From contig CAZAFL010000005.1 of assembly GCA_964484465.1 (NCBI GenBank), positions 73,885-137,884 on the forward strand: a DNA stretch of 64,000 nucleotides, in the 5' to 3' direction. The notes under the pieces were generated by a model that did not search any database, had not been told where the DNA came from, and saw only the letters and a list, made by a program, of their open reading frames with translations. Below, piece by piece: positions 8,125 to 17,508 of the stretch. Both the position numbers and the translations under genes were made by a program. Each line of letters opens with the position of its first letter. Within the stretch, counting starts at the first letter, position 1. This DNA is from CAZAFL01 sp964484465 (lineage in GTDB: Bacteria; Bacteroidota; Ignavibacteria; UBA10030; SZUA-254).

Positions 8125-9696
8125 ATGTCTAAGTTGCACGAATCAGAAAAGATCAAGCAGCTCCGTCAGCGAAAACTTCAATCGAAACTTGGCGGCGGAG
8201 AGAAGCGTGTCGATGATCAGCATAAAAAAGGAAAACTCACTGCGCGCGAACGCCTTGATATTTTGCTCGATACCGGGAGTTTCGAAGAGATCGACGCTTT
8301 AGTAGAACACCGTTCGTATGATTTTGGACTTGACAAGCAAAAATACTTGGGGGATGGAGTTGTAACGGGGTCAGGACGAATTGATGGAAGGCTGGTATTT
8401 GTCTTTAGCCAGGATTTTACTGTCTTTGGCGGCTCTCTATCCGAGGCACATGCCGAAAAAATCTGTAAAATAATGGACCTTGCGGTGAAAGTTGGAGCGC
8501 CTGTAATCGGCCTGAACGATTCCGGCGGCGCTCGGATTCAGGAAGGTGTAGTCAGCCTTGGCGGTTACGCCGATATTTTTTTGAGGAATACACTTGTGTC
8601 GGGGGTGATCCCTCAAATATCTGCCATCATGGGTCCCTGCGCAGGCGGGGCGGTCTATTCGCCTGCAATTACCGACTTCACGCTCATGGTGAAAAATACG
8701 AGCTATATGTTTGTGACCGGACCGAATGTCGTGAAGACGGTTACACACGAAGATGTTTCCTTTGAGGACCTTGGCGGCGCTGTGACACATGCGACGAAAT
8801 CGGGCGTGGCTCATTTTGCTTGTGAAGATGAAAAACAATGCTTGTTATACATTCGTAAGCTTATGGGCTATATACCCTCGAGTTGGACTGAACGTCCGCC
8901 CGTTAAACCTACAAAAGATATTCCTGAAAGAGCCGAGGAAAATTTGAATACGATTGTTCCTGAAAATCCTGGAAAACCGTATAACATGAAACATGTTATT
9001 GAATTAATCGTTGATAAAGAGGATGAAGGAACGAGTTTCTTCGAGGTGCATGAATTGTTTGCACCCAATATTATTGTCGGTTTTGCGAGGCTTGACGGTA
9101 AGCCTGTCGGCATTGTAGCGAATCAACCCTCGAAGATGGCCGGAGCGCTGGATATTGATTCATCGGTGAAGGGTGCACGGTTTGTCCGTTTCTGTGACGC
9201 TTTTAATATTCCTCTTGTTGTGTTTGAGGATGTCCCAGGCTTTATGCCTGGCACATATCAGGAGTGGCGTGGCATTATCAAGCATGGGGCAAAACTGCTC
9301 TATGCATTTTCTGAAGCAACTGTACCGAAATTGACCGTTATTGTGCGAAAAGCTTACGGAGGTGCCTATGATGTTATGAACTCGAAACACATCCGGGGTG
9401 ATTTTAACTTTGCCTGGCCTATAGCCGAAATTGCTGTCATGGGTCCGCATGGGGCAGCGGAGATTATCTTTAAAAAGGAGATCGAGCAATCTTCGGATCC
9501 AAAGAAAGCCCTGGCAGAAAAAGTTGAGGAGTACCGTGAGAAATTTGCGAATCCATATATCGCTGCTGCGCGTGGGTATGTCGATGATGTCATCGAACCA
9601 CGGGAAACCCGTGCTAAACTTATTCGCTCATTGAGGATTCTAGAAGACAAAACTGACAGCAATCCAGGCAGAAAACACGGCAATATTCCGTTATAG
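8125..9696 (+). CDS. Acyl-CoA carboxylase carboxyltransferase (beta) subunit
   Basis: A 523-residue carboxyltransferase of the propionyl-CoA carboxylase beta/methylmalonyl-CoA decarboxylase alpha family, full length. It shows the crotonase-like two-domain layout: N-terminal DGRLVFVFSQDFTVFGGSL, GLNDSGGARIQEGV and the oxyanion segment MGPCAGGAVYSPA, then C-terminal GIVANQPS, FEDVPGFMPGTYQE and KAYGGAYDVM. It transfers CO2 between carboxybiotin and an acyl-CoA in the cytoplasm. No biotin carboxylase, biotin carrier or methylmalonyl-CoA mutase gene is nearby, so whether it works in propionate or in amino-acid/odd-chain metabolism cannot be decided here. Confidence 0.9.
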   Translation: MSKLHESEKIKQLRQRKLQSKLGGGEKRVDDQHKKGKLTARERLDILLDTGSFEEIDALVEHRSYDFGLDKQKYLGDGVVTGSGRIDGRLVFVFSQDFTVFGGSLSEAHAEKICKIMDLAVKVGAPVIGLNDSGGARIQEGVVSLGGYADIFLRNTLVSGVIPQISAIMGPCAGGAVYSPAITDFTLMVKNTSYMFVTGPNVVKTVTHEDVSFEDLGGAVTHATKSGVAHFACEDEKQCLLYIRKLMGYIPSSWTERPPVKPTKDIPERAEENLNTIVPENPGKPYNMKHVIELIVDKEDEGTSFFEVHELFAPNIIVGFARLDGKPVGIVANQPSKMAGALDIDSSVKGARFVRFCDAFNIPLVVFEDVPGFMPGTYQEWRGIIKHGAKLLYAFSEATVPKLTVIVRKAYGGAYDVMNSKHIRGDFNFAWPIAEIAVMGPHGAAEIIFKKEIEQSSDPKKALAEKVEEYREKFANPYIAAARGYVDDVIEPRETRAKLIRSLRILEDKTDSNPGRKHGNIPL

Positions 9697-9729
9697 TATG
9701 TTTTAATGTGATCTATCTCAAGAAATCCC

Positions 9730-9760
9730 TTGACTTTACCCTCTTAATCGTATATATTTT
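9730..9760 (+). promoter_or_regulatory. Promoter of the lytic transglycosylase gene
   Basis: TTGAC at 9730-9734 and TATATTTT at 9753-9760 with 20 bases between TTG and TATATTT. The leader to the TTG start at 9794 would be about 26 bases. Confidence 0.7.
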
Positions 9761-9793
9761 GTGCAATTATATTGAGAATTTGAGCATATTATA

Positions 9794-11989
9794 TTGAAAA
9801 AAGCTTATTGTATACTCGTAATTTTATTGTTTATTCTGTTTGGCTGTTCAGCTGATAAGACTGTCAAACCTGAATCGCAACAGAAACTGTCTACGCTGAA
9901 CATCCCGAGGCTGGTTCTTACTGATACCCTTTCTCAACCAGACCTGGATGCTGCATTGTTGGATAGCGGGGCAGTTATCCCGGATTCAAATTTTGATTCA
10001 GTGACGGTCATTCTTTTAGAGCGGTCCCGTGAACACTATGTCAACGCGCTTGAAGCACAGGAAGCATGTGATTCTGTTCGGTCGCAATCAGAATTTGAGT
10101 TCGCCATCGGAATTCTCAACGAACTGGCTTATTATCCGCACATAGAAAATAACCAGGAATTCAACGACCTTAGCCATAGTGTTATTGAAGATTATGAAAA
10201 ATACATTGCAAGCATCGACAGCCTGGGTCCGCAGACATCAATATTTGCGCTCCGCGAAAAACTCGATCAGATAACTGAATCAAGCGAAAGCGGGGATCAG
10301 GACGTGCCGAAGAGGATTATTCAAATGCCGACAGTCCCCCTCATCATCAATGGCCACGTGGAGCAGAATATCGAGTATTTGAAGAATCGAGGACACCGTC
10401 ACTTTGAACGCTGGTTATTTCTCGGGGGGAAGTATTTTCCTGTGATGCGGCGTATTTTCAGTAGCGAGGGCGTCCCTGAGGAACTTATGTATCTTTCAAT
10501 GGTTGAAAGCGGATTAAATCCGATCGCACGTTCATGGGCTAGGGCGGTCGGCTTGTGGCAGTTTGTGAAGGGGACTGGTAAGTTGTACGGTCTGGGCGGT
10601 AACTCGTGGTATGATGAACGAAGAGATTTTGAAAAAGCGACGTACGCAGCAGCTCGCCATTTGAAAGACTTGCACAATGAATTGGGCGATTGGTATCTCT
10701 CGCTTGCCGCATATAATTCGGGTGCAGGAAGGGTATACAGAGCAGTCCGGAAAAGCGGCTCCACAGATTTCTGGAAAATCCGGCGGTATCTCCCGCGGGA
10801 AACAAGAAATTATGTTCCTCAGTTTATCGCTACGGCTGTTATGGCGATGGACCCGAAGAGTTATGGTTTTGATATTGCGCCTTCGGATTCAATGTCGTTC
10901 GAGATTGTTTCAATTAGCGAGTGTGTGGATCTCGCAGTGCTTGCGAAATGTGCTGGAACGGAAGTTGATTTGCTCCGGGAGCTGAATCCGGAGCTACTGC
11001 AACGATGCACCCCTCCGGGATATAAGAATTATTCTTTACGAATTCCCAAAGGAACATCTTCACTCTTCGTCAAGAATTATGCGAGTTTGCCCGAAGACCA
11101 GAAACGGGACTGGACGATTCACAAAGTCCGGCGGGGAGAAACATTCGCCTCAATTGCCCGGAAGTATGGGGTCACAGCCCAATTGATTCTGGAGACGAAT
11201 CAATTGACCAGTGTCCGTAGGCTTTCTGCAGGCAAGACATTGGTTATTCCTGTCCCTTCGTCTGCTAAAAATTATGCAATGGATATTGCTGATGCGTCTG
11301 TGCGGAACAAGGGTAACCGAATATCACGCACTCGTGGTTTCGCGGCAGCGAAGTTCAGCGGGAAGGAAAGTGTTGCCTACCGAGTGAAAAAAGGGGATAA
11401 CCTGGGCCGAGTTGCGAAATTGTTTGGCGTATCGGTCAGCAACCTTCGTGTGTGGAACGAAATCCCGTATGGAACTGCAATTCATGTTGGTGACCTTCTC
11501 ACGGTTTGGGTTCCGAAAAGTGGTGATAGGGGGTATCCCAATATCGCCGAAAATTTGGAAAATCATCAGGATCAATTTTTTTCATTAGATAATCCTGTCC
11601 TGAAGCAGAAACAATCGATAATTTCCGGTTCATCATGGGTTAAGTATGAAGTCCTGGCGGGTGACAATCTTCGAAAAATAGGGAAGAAATTTGGTGTTGC
11701 GGTTGAAGACATTCAGGAGTGGAACGGTCTCCGTACGAATGCTATCACTGTTGGACAAGAACTCAACATTTTGAGCGACGGAACCGGAATGGTAGCCTCT
11801 CGAAGACCAATAATTGCTCAAAAAGATTCCTCAAAAGATATAAAAGCAGTTGCCTATAAGGTGAGAAAAGGAGATACGCTGGTCAGTATCGCATCTGCGT
11901 TCGGTGTGACAATTAGGAACATTCGTACATGGAATAATTTGAGAACTTCTCGCCTCCACATCGGACAGGAATTGATCATTAATTCGTAA
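9794..11989 (+). CDS. MltD-like membrane-bound lytic transglycosylase with four LysM domains
   Basis: A 731-residue lipoprotein that would cleave the glycan strands of peptidoglycan. It starts at a TTG codon giving a lipoprotein signal with lipobox LFGC (Cys 18); no ATG gives a better start. The SLT/GH23 catalytic domain lies at about residues 200-340, with the catalytic Glu in MVESGLNP (near 238), then AVGLWQF and LAAYNSGAGRV. Four LysM peptidoglycan-binding modules follow near residues 440-486, 526-575, 615-662 and 686-731, each with a [RKL]xG[ED]xxxxI/V core and NxL/NE. E. coli MltD has fewer LysM copies. Its own promoter is at 9730; tRNA-Ser follows. Confidence 0.9.
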   Translation: MKKAYCILVILLFILFGCSADKTVKPESQQKLSTLNIPRLVLTDTLSQPDLDAALLDSGAVIPDSNFDSVTVILLERSREHYVNALEAQEACDSVRSQSEFEFAIGILNELAYYPHIENNQEFNDLSHSVIEDYEKYIASIDSLGPQTSIFALREKLDQITESSESGDQDVPKRIIQMPTVPLIINGHVEQNIEYLKNRGHRHFERWLFLGGKYFPVMRRIFSSEGVPEELMYLSMVESGLNPIARSWARAVGLWQFVKGTGKLYGLGGNSWYDERRDFEKATYAAARHLKDLHNELGDWYLSLAAYNSGAGRVYRAVRKSGSTDFWKIRRYLPRETRNYVPQFIATAVMAMDPKSYGFDIAPSDSMSFEIVSISECVDLAVLAKCAGTEVDLLRELNPELLQRCTPPGYKNYSLRIPKGTSSLFVKNYASLPEDQKRDWTIHKVRRGETFASIARKYGVTAQLILETNQLTSVRRLSAGKTLVIPVPSSAKNYAMDIADASVRNKGNRISRTRGFAAAKFSGKESVAYRVKKGDNLGRVAKLFGVSVSNLRVWNEIPYGTAIHVGDLLTVWVPKSGDRGYPNIAENLENHQDQFFSLDNPVLKQKQSIISGSSWVKYEVLAGDNLRKIGKKFGVAVEDIQEWNGLRTNAITVGQELNILSDGTGMVASRRPIIAQKDSSKDIKAVAYKVRKGDTLVSIASAFGVTIRNIRTWNNLRTSRLHIGQELIINS

Positions 11990-12181
11990 GTATTTCCATC
12001 CTCATTTTACCCCGTTTGTAGAAGTGCAAAATTATTATCATCAAAGCAGGTTTATGTTGATTTTGAAGCCGGCGTTGATTACATTTGCTTAATTTTTCAG
12101 GGGAAAGCGAGCCTCAAAGTCACTTGTCCTGGGTCGAGGAGGGTTGGACAAATTGTTCTCATGGTCTCCTTCTCGTGAACC
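11990..12181 (+). other. Gap carrying the tRNA-Ser promoter and an unexplained leader
   Basis: The gap between the transglycosylase and tRNA genes has no credible reading frame. The promoter at 12057-12087 leaves about 88 transcribed bases before the tRNA. Within that leader TTGTCC (12124-12129) can pair with GGACAA (12146-12151) around a 16-base loop. No known RNA family was recognised. Confidence 0.4.
12057..12087 (+). promoter_or_regulatory. Promoter of tRNA-Ser
   Basis: TTG (12057-12059), exactly 20 bases, TACATTTG (12080-12087), a perfect TAnnTTTG -7 element. Confidence 0.7.
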
Positions 12182-12268
12182 GGAGGGGTGCTAGAGTGGT
12201 TGAATAGGCTGGTCTCGAAAACCAGTGTAGGGCTTGCTCTACCGAGAGTTCGAATCTCTCCCCCTCCG
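12182..12268 (+). tRNA. tRNA-Ser (anticodon CGA)
   Basis: The acceptor stem GGAGGGG (12182-12188) pairs with CCCCTCC (12261-12267), with discriminator G12268. The anticodon stem CTGGT/ACCAG encloses the loop CTCGAAA, so the anticodon is CGA (12216-12218), reading UCG serine codons. A long variable arm (12226-12243) with a GTAG/CTAC stem is typical of class II tRNA-Ser. The T arm is GAGAG-TTCGAAT-CTCTC. CCA is not encoded. Confidence 0.95.
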
Positions 12269-12314
12269 CAGTAAAATAGACAACTAAACTATTCGTAATA
12301 CGAGACTTGACCTG

Positions 12315-14801
12315 ATGAAATTTTTCTCCCGTTTGCTCATATCCCTCATCTTCCTTATTCCTTCGTTCTCTCTTTGCCAGCGACCCTCTATTGATAAAGA
12401 AAAATTAATGCAGTTGGTTCAAGGCGGAATGCTCTCCGGCATGAGCCCGGACGACATTCGTGCGATGATACGGCAATCAGGATTTTCAGAAGAGGAAATA
12501 ATCCAGCTTGCAGCTTCGCATAACGTCGATTTTTCGCGATTCCTGCAACAAAAACCGGTAACTGCACAACCAGTTGATACAGGCTTTGTTAAAGCGCCGG
12601 CGGAGTCGCTCCATGTCCCGATTTCCGTACCCTCAAATCCCAAACAAATTCTTTCGGTCCCATCATTTGAGAACCGTCCCGATGCAAAGGACCTGAAACC
12701 GTTTGGCTATGATGTTTTTCAATATCAGCCTACAACATTCGAACCTGTAGCAAATGCACCGACTCCGTCAGGTTATAATGTGGGACCGGGTGACGAATTG
12801 GATATTACCATTTGGGGGCAAACTCAATTGTACTACGAATTACCCGTCGGTAGGGATGGGTATATTGTAATTCCTGATGTCGGAAAAATCCAGGTGGAGA
12901 GTCAGACAATCGATCAGATTCGCCAGCGGTTAATCTCGCGGTTATCAAAAGTGTACGAGGGTCTTCGTAGTGGTAAACCGAACGCAAACACGTTTCTCGA
13001 TGTTTCGCTTGGTAAGATCCGGACAATTCAGGTATTCGTCATGGGCAATGCGCAGGTCCCAGGTGGATACAGTATGAGCGGGCTATCGTCGGTATTCACC
13101 GCAGTTTATTACGCAGGCGGACCGAATGTAAACGGTTCGCTCAGGAATGTCAGAGTTGTGCATGTCGACGGTTCAGCAGATACTGTTGATTTCTACAATT
13201 ACCTGTTGTTCGGCAACAAAGCATCGGATGTTCGTCTGAGGGACGGAGATGCTGTTTTCATTCCATCGGTTGGTAAACGCGTTGCAATAATCGGGACCGT
13301 AAGCCTCGCGGCAATTTATGAATTAAAAGGAGGGGAGGTCTTGAAGGACCTGCTGTCTATGGCAGGAGGTTTGCAGTATTACGCCTATGATAAGCGCGTA
13401 CATATAGAACGTGTCGTTCCATTTCACCAACGGGCTGAGTATCAAAAAGATATTCTTGACCTTGACATTCAATTTCGCAATGCAGATGAGATGCGTTCAA
13501 GCGTTACAAGATTAGAGGATGGGGACATCGTCTCAGTATTCAGGGTCGGAGAAGACCGGCAGAGTCTGATTACTATTACCGGGAATGTTCGGAAGCCCGG
13601 CAAATACGAATACTCACAGAATCTCACTGTCCGGGATCTTATTACCAAAGCTGACGGTTTACGTGAGGATACGTTTCTCGAAAATGCGACAATATATCGA
13701 GTTCGTCCGGATTTGAAAAGAGAAATTCTCTCTTTTCATTTGGAACGGGCTATTCAGGGAGATTCAACTCAGAACCTGAGGCTGCAAAGATTGGATTCGG
13801 TTATGGTGTATAAGGAAGAGTTCTTCCGACCACATCAGTCAGTCAGCATTGACGGCCCAGTACGCTTTCCGGGCCCTTTTTTGCGAACCGAGCACATGAC
13901 CGTTCGTGACCTCATTATCCTCTCGGGGGGCGTTTTAGAAAATGCCGACCTGAATGATATTGAAGTTGCGAGAGTAGACACAATCACCCATAAACGTCTT
14001 TCCCAAATCTTTCATGTTTCCCTTCCGCCGGACTACTGGAATTCGGGTTCCCCTGAAGACATGGAATTAATGGATTTTGATAACGTTTCTATTCGCGTGA
14101 GACCCGATTTCTCGTTGTTGAAAACTGTCATAGTCAGCGGTGAGGCGAAATTTCCTGGAACGTATGCGATTCAATTTGAAGGAGAACGTCTCCTGAGTTT
14201 AATTCGCCGCTTCGGAGGATTTAAGTCGACTGCTTACCGGGCAGGGATTCGTTTTATGCGCCCCATCGGGCAATTCGGGATTAACCACCCGAGCCCGGAC
14301 ATCGTTGAAACCCAGGAAATTGACACAGTTGCATTACGGTATAATATCATAAAAAAACCTCGCCTTGCCTCGAAAGAAGTGCCCATCAATTTTGAAAAGA
14401 TTCTGGAAGATTCCACCACACTGGATAATCTTGTACTACATGACGGCGATTCCCTGATTATCCCCCGTGATCCCGGCGTAGTATATGTCGAAGGTCAGGT
14501 CTATGTTCCTTCATCCGTTCCGTATAAGAAAGGCGAATCCTTGTCCTATTATGTCAAGCAGGCAGGCGGATTCAAGCGGGATGCTGATGAAGATAATGTC
14601 GTTGTTGTCCTTCCAAACGGTAGAAAATGGGAGCCTGGTGGATTTTTGAGATCCAGTCCCGATATCCTGTCAGGCTCATCTGTGATCGTACCGCTGAAAC
14701 TCGAAGAACCCAGTAATACACTTGCGGTTTTGAGGGAATGGGTAACCATTGCCGCCAGCACCACCACTCTTGCATTTATTGTCTGGCAGGTTTCAAAATG
14801 A
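12315..14801 (+). CDS. Outer-membrane polysaccharide export protein (OPX) with multiple SLBB repeats
   Basis: An 828-residue exported protein that begins the exopolysaccharide locus. It has a signal peptide (FLIPSFSLCQ), then an N-terminal helical stretch with GMSPDDIRAMIRQSGFSEEEI. The polysaccharide export domain starts near residue 155 (YNVGPGDELDITIWGQ). Several SLBB beta-grasp units follow, marked by VxVxGxVxxPGxYxx patterns such as ITGNVRKPGKYEYS, SIDGPVRFPGPF, VSGEAKFPGTYAI and YVEGQVYVPSSVPY. A C-terminal hydrophobic helix (TIAASTTTLAFIVWQ) could cross the outer membrane as in Wza. It is longer than Wza (about 380 residues) because of the extra SLBB copies. Its stop overlaps the start of the Wzz-like gene. 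Confidence 0.9.
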   Translation: MKFFSRLLISLIFLIPSFSLCQRPSIDKEKLMQLVQGGMLSGMSPDDIRAMIRQSGFSEEEIIQLAASHNVDFSRFLQQKPVTAQPVDTGFVKAPAESLHVPISVPSNPKQILSVPSFENRPDAKDLKPFGYDVFQYQPTTFEPVANAPTPSGYNVGPGDELDITIWGQTQLYYELPVGRDGYIVIPDVGKIQVESQTIDQIRQRLISRLSKVYEGLRSGKPNANTFLDVSLGKIRTIQVFVMGNAQVPGGYSMSGLSSVFTAVYYAGGPNVNGSLRNVRVVHVDGSADTVDFYNYLLFGNKASDVRLRDGDAVFIPSVGKRVAIIGTVSLAAIYELKGGEVLKDLLSMAGGLQYYAYDKRVHIERVVPFHQRAEYQKDILDLDIQFRNADEMRSSVTRLEDGDIVSVFRVGEDRQSLITITGNVRKPGKYEYSQNLTVRDLITKADGLREDTFLENATIYRVRPDLKREILSFHLERAIQGDSTQNLRLQRLDSVMVYKEEFFRPHQSVSIDGPVRFPGPFLRTEHMTVRDLIILSGGVLENADLNDIEVARVDTITHKRLSQIFHVSLPPDYWNSGSPEDMELMDFDNVSIRVRPDFSLLKTVIVSGEAKFPGTYAIQFEGERLLSLIRRFGGFKSTAYRAGIRFMRPIGQFGINHPSPDIVETQEIDTVALRYNIIKKPRLASKEVPINFEKILEDSTTLDNLVLHDGDSLIIPRDPGVVYVEGQVYVPSSVPYKKGESLSYYVKQAGGFKRDADEDNVVVVLPNGRKWEPGGFLRSSPDILSGSSVIVPLKLEEPSNTLAVLREWVTIAASTTTLAFIVWQVSK

Positions 14802-15913
14802 GCACACAAGATTCTCACATCGGAAATAACGGTGCTCCCGTTGAAAGTCCGCTTGGGCAATTTATCGGAATCCTGGAAACTCTCTGGTTATTCCGGAAAA
14901 AAATAACAAAAGTGATTCTCGTCATTACCGTTTGCGTGGCAATCGGTTCGTTTATCTGGCCGAAAACATATATAGCTCATACTACGATATTACCTGATAT
15001 AGATTTTCTCAATGGTATCGGAAATCTTGGCGGATTCAAGGACCTTGCCGCAGCCATCGGATTGAATCCGAGTCAGGCAGTCACCTCTCCATCGCAGTTG
15101 TACCCTGATATTTTGGAAAGTGAGATATTGCTGCGTAGGGTAGTATATCATAAATTTAAAACAGAAAAATACGATACGCTGGTCAATCTTATCCAATACT
15201 GGCGATTCGATGATAAGGATGAGAATCTCAATTTTGAAGAATGCGCAAAATACTTACGGGAATCGATTCTCGATATCACCGTTGATAAGAAGACCTTGAT
15301 CATTTCCCTGGACGTCTCGACGCATGAACCACAATTTTCTGCCGACCTGGCAAACGAACTGGTGGCGGAACTCGATTTTTTCCAGCGGAATTTTCGAAGG
15401 ACGAATGCAGGAGACCAGCGCAAATTCCTCGAACAGAGGCTGGTGGAAATTCAGAGTGTTCTCTCGAAAGCAGAAGAAAACCTGAAGGACTTTGCCGAAA
15501 AGAACCGCAGAATAGACCAATCTCCTGAATTACTTTTGCAGCAGGGTCGTCTCCAGCGAGACGTTGATCTGAATTCGACTCTCTTTATTGAACTCAAGAA
15601 ACAATATGAGCTGGCAAAACTGGATGAAATTAAGAATACTCCCGTCGTCCAGATTCTGGACCCGGCCCGTCCACCTGCCAAGAAAGACAAGCCCAAGCGT
15701 ATACTGGTAACGTTAGCAGCATTTATCCTCAGTGCAATGGGGTCGTCGACCTGGTATTTGGTATCAGACCGTCTCGCGAAGAAGAGTGAAGATGAAACCA
15801 TGGTCCGGGTCAAGCGATTATTATCGGCGGCGGGGTCAGCCTTTGGGGCATTGACGAACAGAAAGAAAAGGAAAATTGCTGCAACAAAAGAAGAGAATGT
15901 TCATCTTTCGTAG
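14798..15913 (+). CDS. Wzz/chain-length determinant family inner-membrane protein
   Basis: A 371-residue polysaccharide co-polymerase that would set chain length and link the inner-membrane machinery to the OPX channel. The ATG at 14798 overlaps the upstream stop (ATGA), so the pair is translationally coupled; an in-frame start at 14738 would lie inside the OPX gene. One transmembrane helix is near residues 40-60 (VILVITVCVAIGSFIW). A long periplasmic coiled region follows, with the GNVR-like end VVQILDPARPPAKKDKPKR before the second helix (ILVTLAAFILSAMG). No C-terminal tyrosine kinase domain is fused, and none is found nearby, so regulation differs from Wzc systems. Confidence 0.85.
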   Translation: MSTQDSHIGNNGAPVESPLGQFIGILETLWLFRKKITKVILVITVCVAIGSFIWPKTYIAHTTILPDIDFLNGIGNLGGFKDLAAAIGLNPSQAVTSPSQLYPDILESEILLRRVVYHKFKTEKYDTLVNLIQYWRFDDKDENLNFEECAKYLRESILDITVDKKTLIISLDVSTHEPQFSADLANELVAELDFFQRNFRRTNAGDQRKFLEQRLVEIQSVLSKAEENLKDFAEKNRRIDQSPELLLQQGRLQRDVDLNSTLFIELKKQYELAKLDEIKNTPVVQILDPARPPAKKDKPKRILVTLAAFILSAMGSSTWYLVSDRLAKKSEDETMVRVKRLLSAAGSAFGALTNRKKRKIAATKEENVHLS

Positions 15914-15996
15914 GTTTCTGTGACATCCCCATTATCAGAATCTGACTGTGTGACAATTGCCTGACGTGTGTTATTCGCAACACATTTCATGATTGA

Positions 15997-17487
15997 ATGA
16001 CAACAACCGGCTCGGGGCTTCGGTTCTTTGCACGCAACAGTATATGGTACGCTGTCGGCAATATTTTTCTGAGAGTTGCCAATCTTATCCTCATCCCGAT
16101 TTATACCCGCCATCTTTCCCTCGTCGATTACGGAATTCTCGAAACTGCGCTAGTGTCGATTCAAGCATGTGTCATAGTATTTGACCTTGGCTTTTACAGC
16201 AGCCTGATCAGGTACTATCCGATTTATCGGGAGCAAGGTGATGAAGAGGCATTGTTGAAAACGGTGTACAGCGTTGTTTTATTCGCTGGAATAATGTTTC
16301 TGGGTTTTGCTGCCTTTTTTTGCGGCGGAATCGCGCAACTGGTTTTTGGAGCGACAACGTATAACCTTATTGTTCTTATCGTTTTTGGTTCGGCGTATTT
16401 GCAAACAGGGGCAAATCTATTTTTTGGATACGTTCGGGCAAAAAACGATGCTAAGACCTTTTCGGTGTTATCGGCAATTATCTTTGCATTACAAATATTG
16501 TTCACATACATCCTCGTTGTGCATTTTCATTTGAGCGTGCTTGGGGCTCTTTCTGCATCGGTGGTAACATACAGTATTTTTCAGATTTACAATCTTTCAC
16601 AAATCAATATTCTGCGCAGGTTTCGTTTTTCGTTTGAGACAATAAAAAAATGCTGGCAATTCGGATGGCCTATCATGGTTTCATCCCTTGCACTGTTCAT
16701 TACGCAATCCTCCAACCGATATTTTCTTGCCAGCCTTTCGGGCTTTGACCAGGTTGCCATCTATGGTTTGGGATATCGGATAACTTCGGTTCTCCTTGTG
16801 CTGGTCGTGACCCCTTTTCAGTTATCCCTCGGTCCATATGTTTATAATGTTTCATTGGAGGAAGCGAGAAGCGTACTTCCCCGCCTGCTCTCCTACCTTC
16901 TGCTGATTCTGGTCGTAAGCTCCATGTTGCTGGTTTCGGTGCTGGAAATTATTTTTCCATTGATTGCTCCATCGCAGTATTCGGATGCCTCCCTCGTCGT
17001 GTTATATGTTCTGCCGGTTATTATTTTGACCGGAACATTTTATTGGGCAAATAGTTTGTTGAACATCATCATGAAAAACTTTATTATAGGAATATCGCTT
17101 GTTATATCTGCAGTGGTAAATTTGATCTTGAATTATCTTCTTATTCCACGATACGGTTGGGTAGGAGCGGCGATTGCGACGATAATCAGTTATGTCGTCG
17201 CTAATATCATTATTATAAGGAACGGTCTGAAGTATTTTCCAGTGAACATTGAGTGGCAGAGAATTCTGAAAATTTCTCTTACTGCAGGTTTGTTTCTTCT
17301 GTTTTATTTCTCGACAAGATTCATGATGATCGGGCCGCTGCTTCATGTTGCGATGAATCTTTTTGTCGTATTGCTACTTATCCTTGTGATGTATCGGTTC
17401 GGGGTCGTCACTGTGCAGGAGAAACTGACGCTCCAGCGTTTCATTAAGAAACAGATGGGGAAAATTCTCAGCCCTTCTGCTGGTTAA
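15997..17487 (+). CDS. Wzx-like lipid-linked oligosaccharide flippase
   Basis: A 496-residue polytopic membrane protein of the polysaccharide transporter (MOP/MATE-like) superfamily with about 12-14 hydrophobic helices. Features include the N-terminal RNSIWYAVGNIFLRVANLIL, the family pattern YTRHLSLVDYGILE, and a positively charged C-terminal tail. It would flip undecaprenyl-linked repeat units across the inner membrane. It sits just before the Wzy-like gene, as expected for a Wzx/Wzy-dependent locus. The gap of 83 bases upstream contains a small TGTGTT/AACACA inverted repeat only. Confidence 0.85.
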   Translation: MTTTGSGLRFFARNSIWYAVGNIFLRVANLILIPIYTRHLSLVDYGILETALVSIQACVIVFDLGFYSSLIRYYPIYREQGDEEALLKTVYSVVLFAGIMFLGFAAFFCGGIAQLVFGATTYNLIVLIVFGSAYLQTGANLFFGYVRAKNDAKTFSVLSAIIFALQILFTYILVVHFHLSVLGALSASVVTYSIFQIYNLSQINILRRFRFSFETIKKCWQFGWPIMVSSLALFITQSSNRYFLASLSGFDQVAIYGLGYRITSVLLVLVVTPFQLSLGPYVYNVSLEEARSVLPRLLSYLLLILVVSSMLLVSVLEIIFPLIAPSQYSDASLVVLYVLPVIILTGTFYWANSLLNIIMKNFIIGISLVISAVVNLILNYLLIPRYGWVGAAIATIISYVVANIIIIRNGLKYFPVNIEWQRILKISLTAGLFLLFYFSTRFMMIGPLLHVAMNLFVVLLLILVMYRFGVVTVQEKLTLQRFIKKQMGKILSPSAG

Positions 17488-17508
17488 TGAATTAATTCGC
17501 ACGCGACT

